Source: Sphaerimonospora cavernae (GTDB taxonomy: Bacteria > Actinomycetota > Actinomycetes > Streptosporangiales > Streptosporangiaceae). Taken from it: 64,000 bases of DNA. The DNA lies in the NCBI RefSeq assembly GCF_042435035.1, contig NZ_JBHMQT010000018.1:1-64000 (forward strand), written 5' to 3'. Shown here in pieces: positions 63,911 through 64,000 of the stretch. Position numbers and translations under genes: made by a program. Position 1 is the first letter of the stretch, and each line of letters opens with the position of its first letter. The notes below the pieces were generated by a model, which ran no database searches, was not told where the DNA came from, and saw only the letters and a program-made list of their open reading frames with translations.

Positions 63911-64000
63911 ATGGGGCAGGTGCCGACGGCGCCGCCGCCGACGCTCACGGGAACGGGCGTCAGTCCCGGCATCGGGTACGGCCCGGCCCGCGTCCTGGTG
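63911..64000 (+). CDS. ptsI: PTS enzyme I, 5' end only
   Basis: The first 30 codons to the window edge: a short Pro-rich lead, then LTGTGVSPGIGYGPARVLV, the conserved N-terminus of EI. It starts 5 nt after ptsH stops. EI takes phosphate from phosphoenolpyruvate and passes it to HPr. A GTG at 63920 is an alternative start. Confidence 0.88.
   Translation, partial: MGQVPTAPPPTLTGTGVSPGIGYGPARVLV

Overview
This is a chromosomal window from a high-GC actinobacterium. The gene set and order match the conserved actinobacterial block that runs from secA/Rv3235 to the FbiA/FbiB and mannose-1-phosphate guanylyltransferase genes in Mycobacterium tuberculosis (roughly Rv3235 to Rv3264c) and in Streptomyces (roughly SCO3005 to SCO3039). 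The DUF574 methyltransferase, the GPP34-family protein, the DasR-type GlcNAc PTS region and the Gly/Tyr/Gln-rich proteins suggest a filamentous genus, probably Streptosporangiales. That placement is an inference from gene content; no rRNA or other marker is present.

Layout: 0.2-5.6 kb holds a methyltransferase, a flippase-like membrane protein, a glycosyltransferase, an NDP-sugar pyrophosphorylase and a HhH-GPD DNA glycosylase. 5.9-11.8 kb is a coenzyme F420 block (fbiC, then fbiB and fbiA on the minus strand) with a DUF574 methyltransferase in between. 12-14.2 kb is a membrane protein with a very long Gln/Pro/Tyr-rich tail. 14.2-24 kb carries whiB, a large membrane glycosyltransferase and its partner, a degenerate zincin-like protein, DUF3499, manB, a 59-residue Trm112 protein, a SIS-domain sugar isomerase and a CDF transporter. 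24-27.7 kb has a MerR regulator and two adjacent adenosylhomocysteinase genes of different structural types. 27.8-32.9 kb has RDD, SpoIIM-like, GPP34, APC permease and GNAT genes. 33-39.1 kb is one minus-strand operon (membrane protein, DUF4129, DUF4350, MoxR, DUF58). 39.4-45.7 kb is mtrA-mtrB-lpqB, comF-like and hpf. 45.8-49.1 kb looks accessory: twin lipoproteins and a DUF1023 hydrolase, divergent from a small WxG-containing helical protein. 49.3-58.4 kb has an orphan LuxR response regulator, a heterodimeric ABC exporter, a winged-helix protein, a small membrane protein and secA. 58.5-64 kb ends with an Rv3235-family gene and a GlcNAc-type PTS locus (EIIC, DasR-like regulator, SIS deaminase/isomerase, EIIB, EIIA, HPr, start of EI).

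The most unusual signal is not a gene. A 23-bp element (CTGCGAG, four variable bases, TGCAAGATCACG) occurs about 13 times, only between genes, in four places: 16-38, 10729-10846, 26086-26347 and 34456-34573. Within each cluster copies are spaced 52, 53 or 63 bp, close to whole numbers of helical turns. A smaller motif resembling CGCTGGTC sits near the middle of most spacers. The three complete clusters lie between consecutive co-directional genes (fbiA/fbiB, the two SAH hydrolases, moxR/DUF58). It looks like a phased protein-binding array or a mosaic extragenic repeat, and I know of no description of it.

Other regulatory points: several genes look leaderless (TAnnnT about 6-8 nt before the start codon). 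whiB has a near-consensus promoter with a palindrome in its spacer, followed by a 15-codon upstream ORF overlapping its TTG start. hpf has a strong promoter about 310 nt upstream of its start. The DasR-type operator at 61536-61557 is a perfect 22-bp palindrome.
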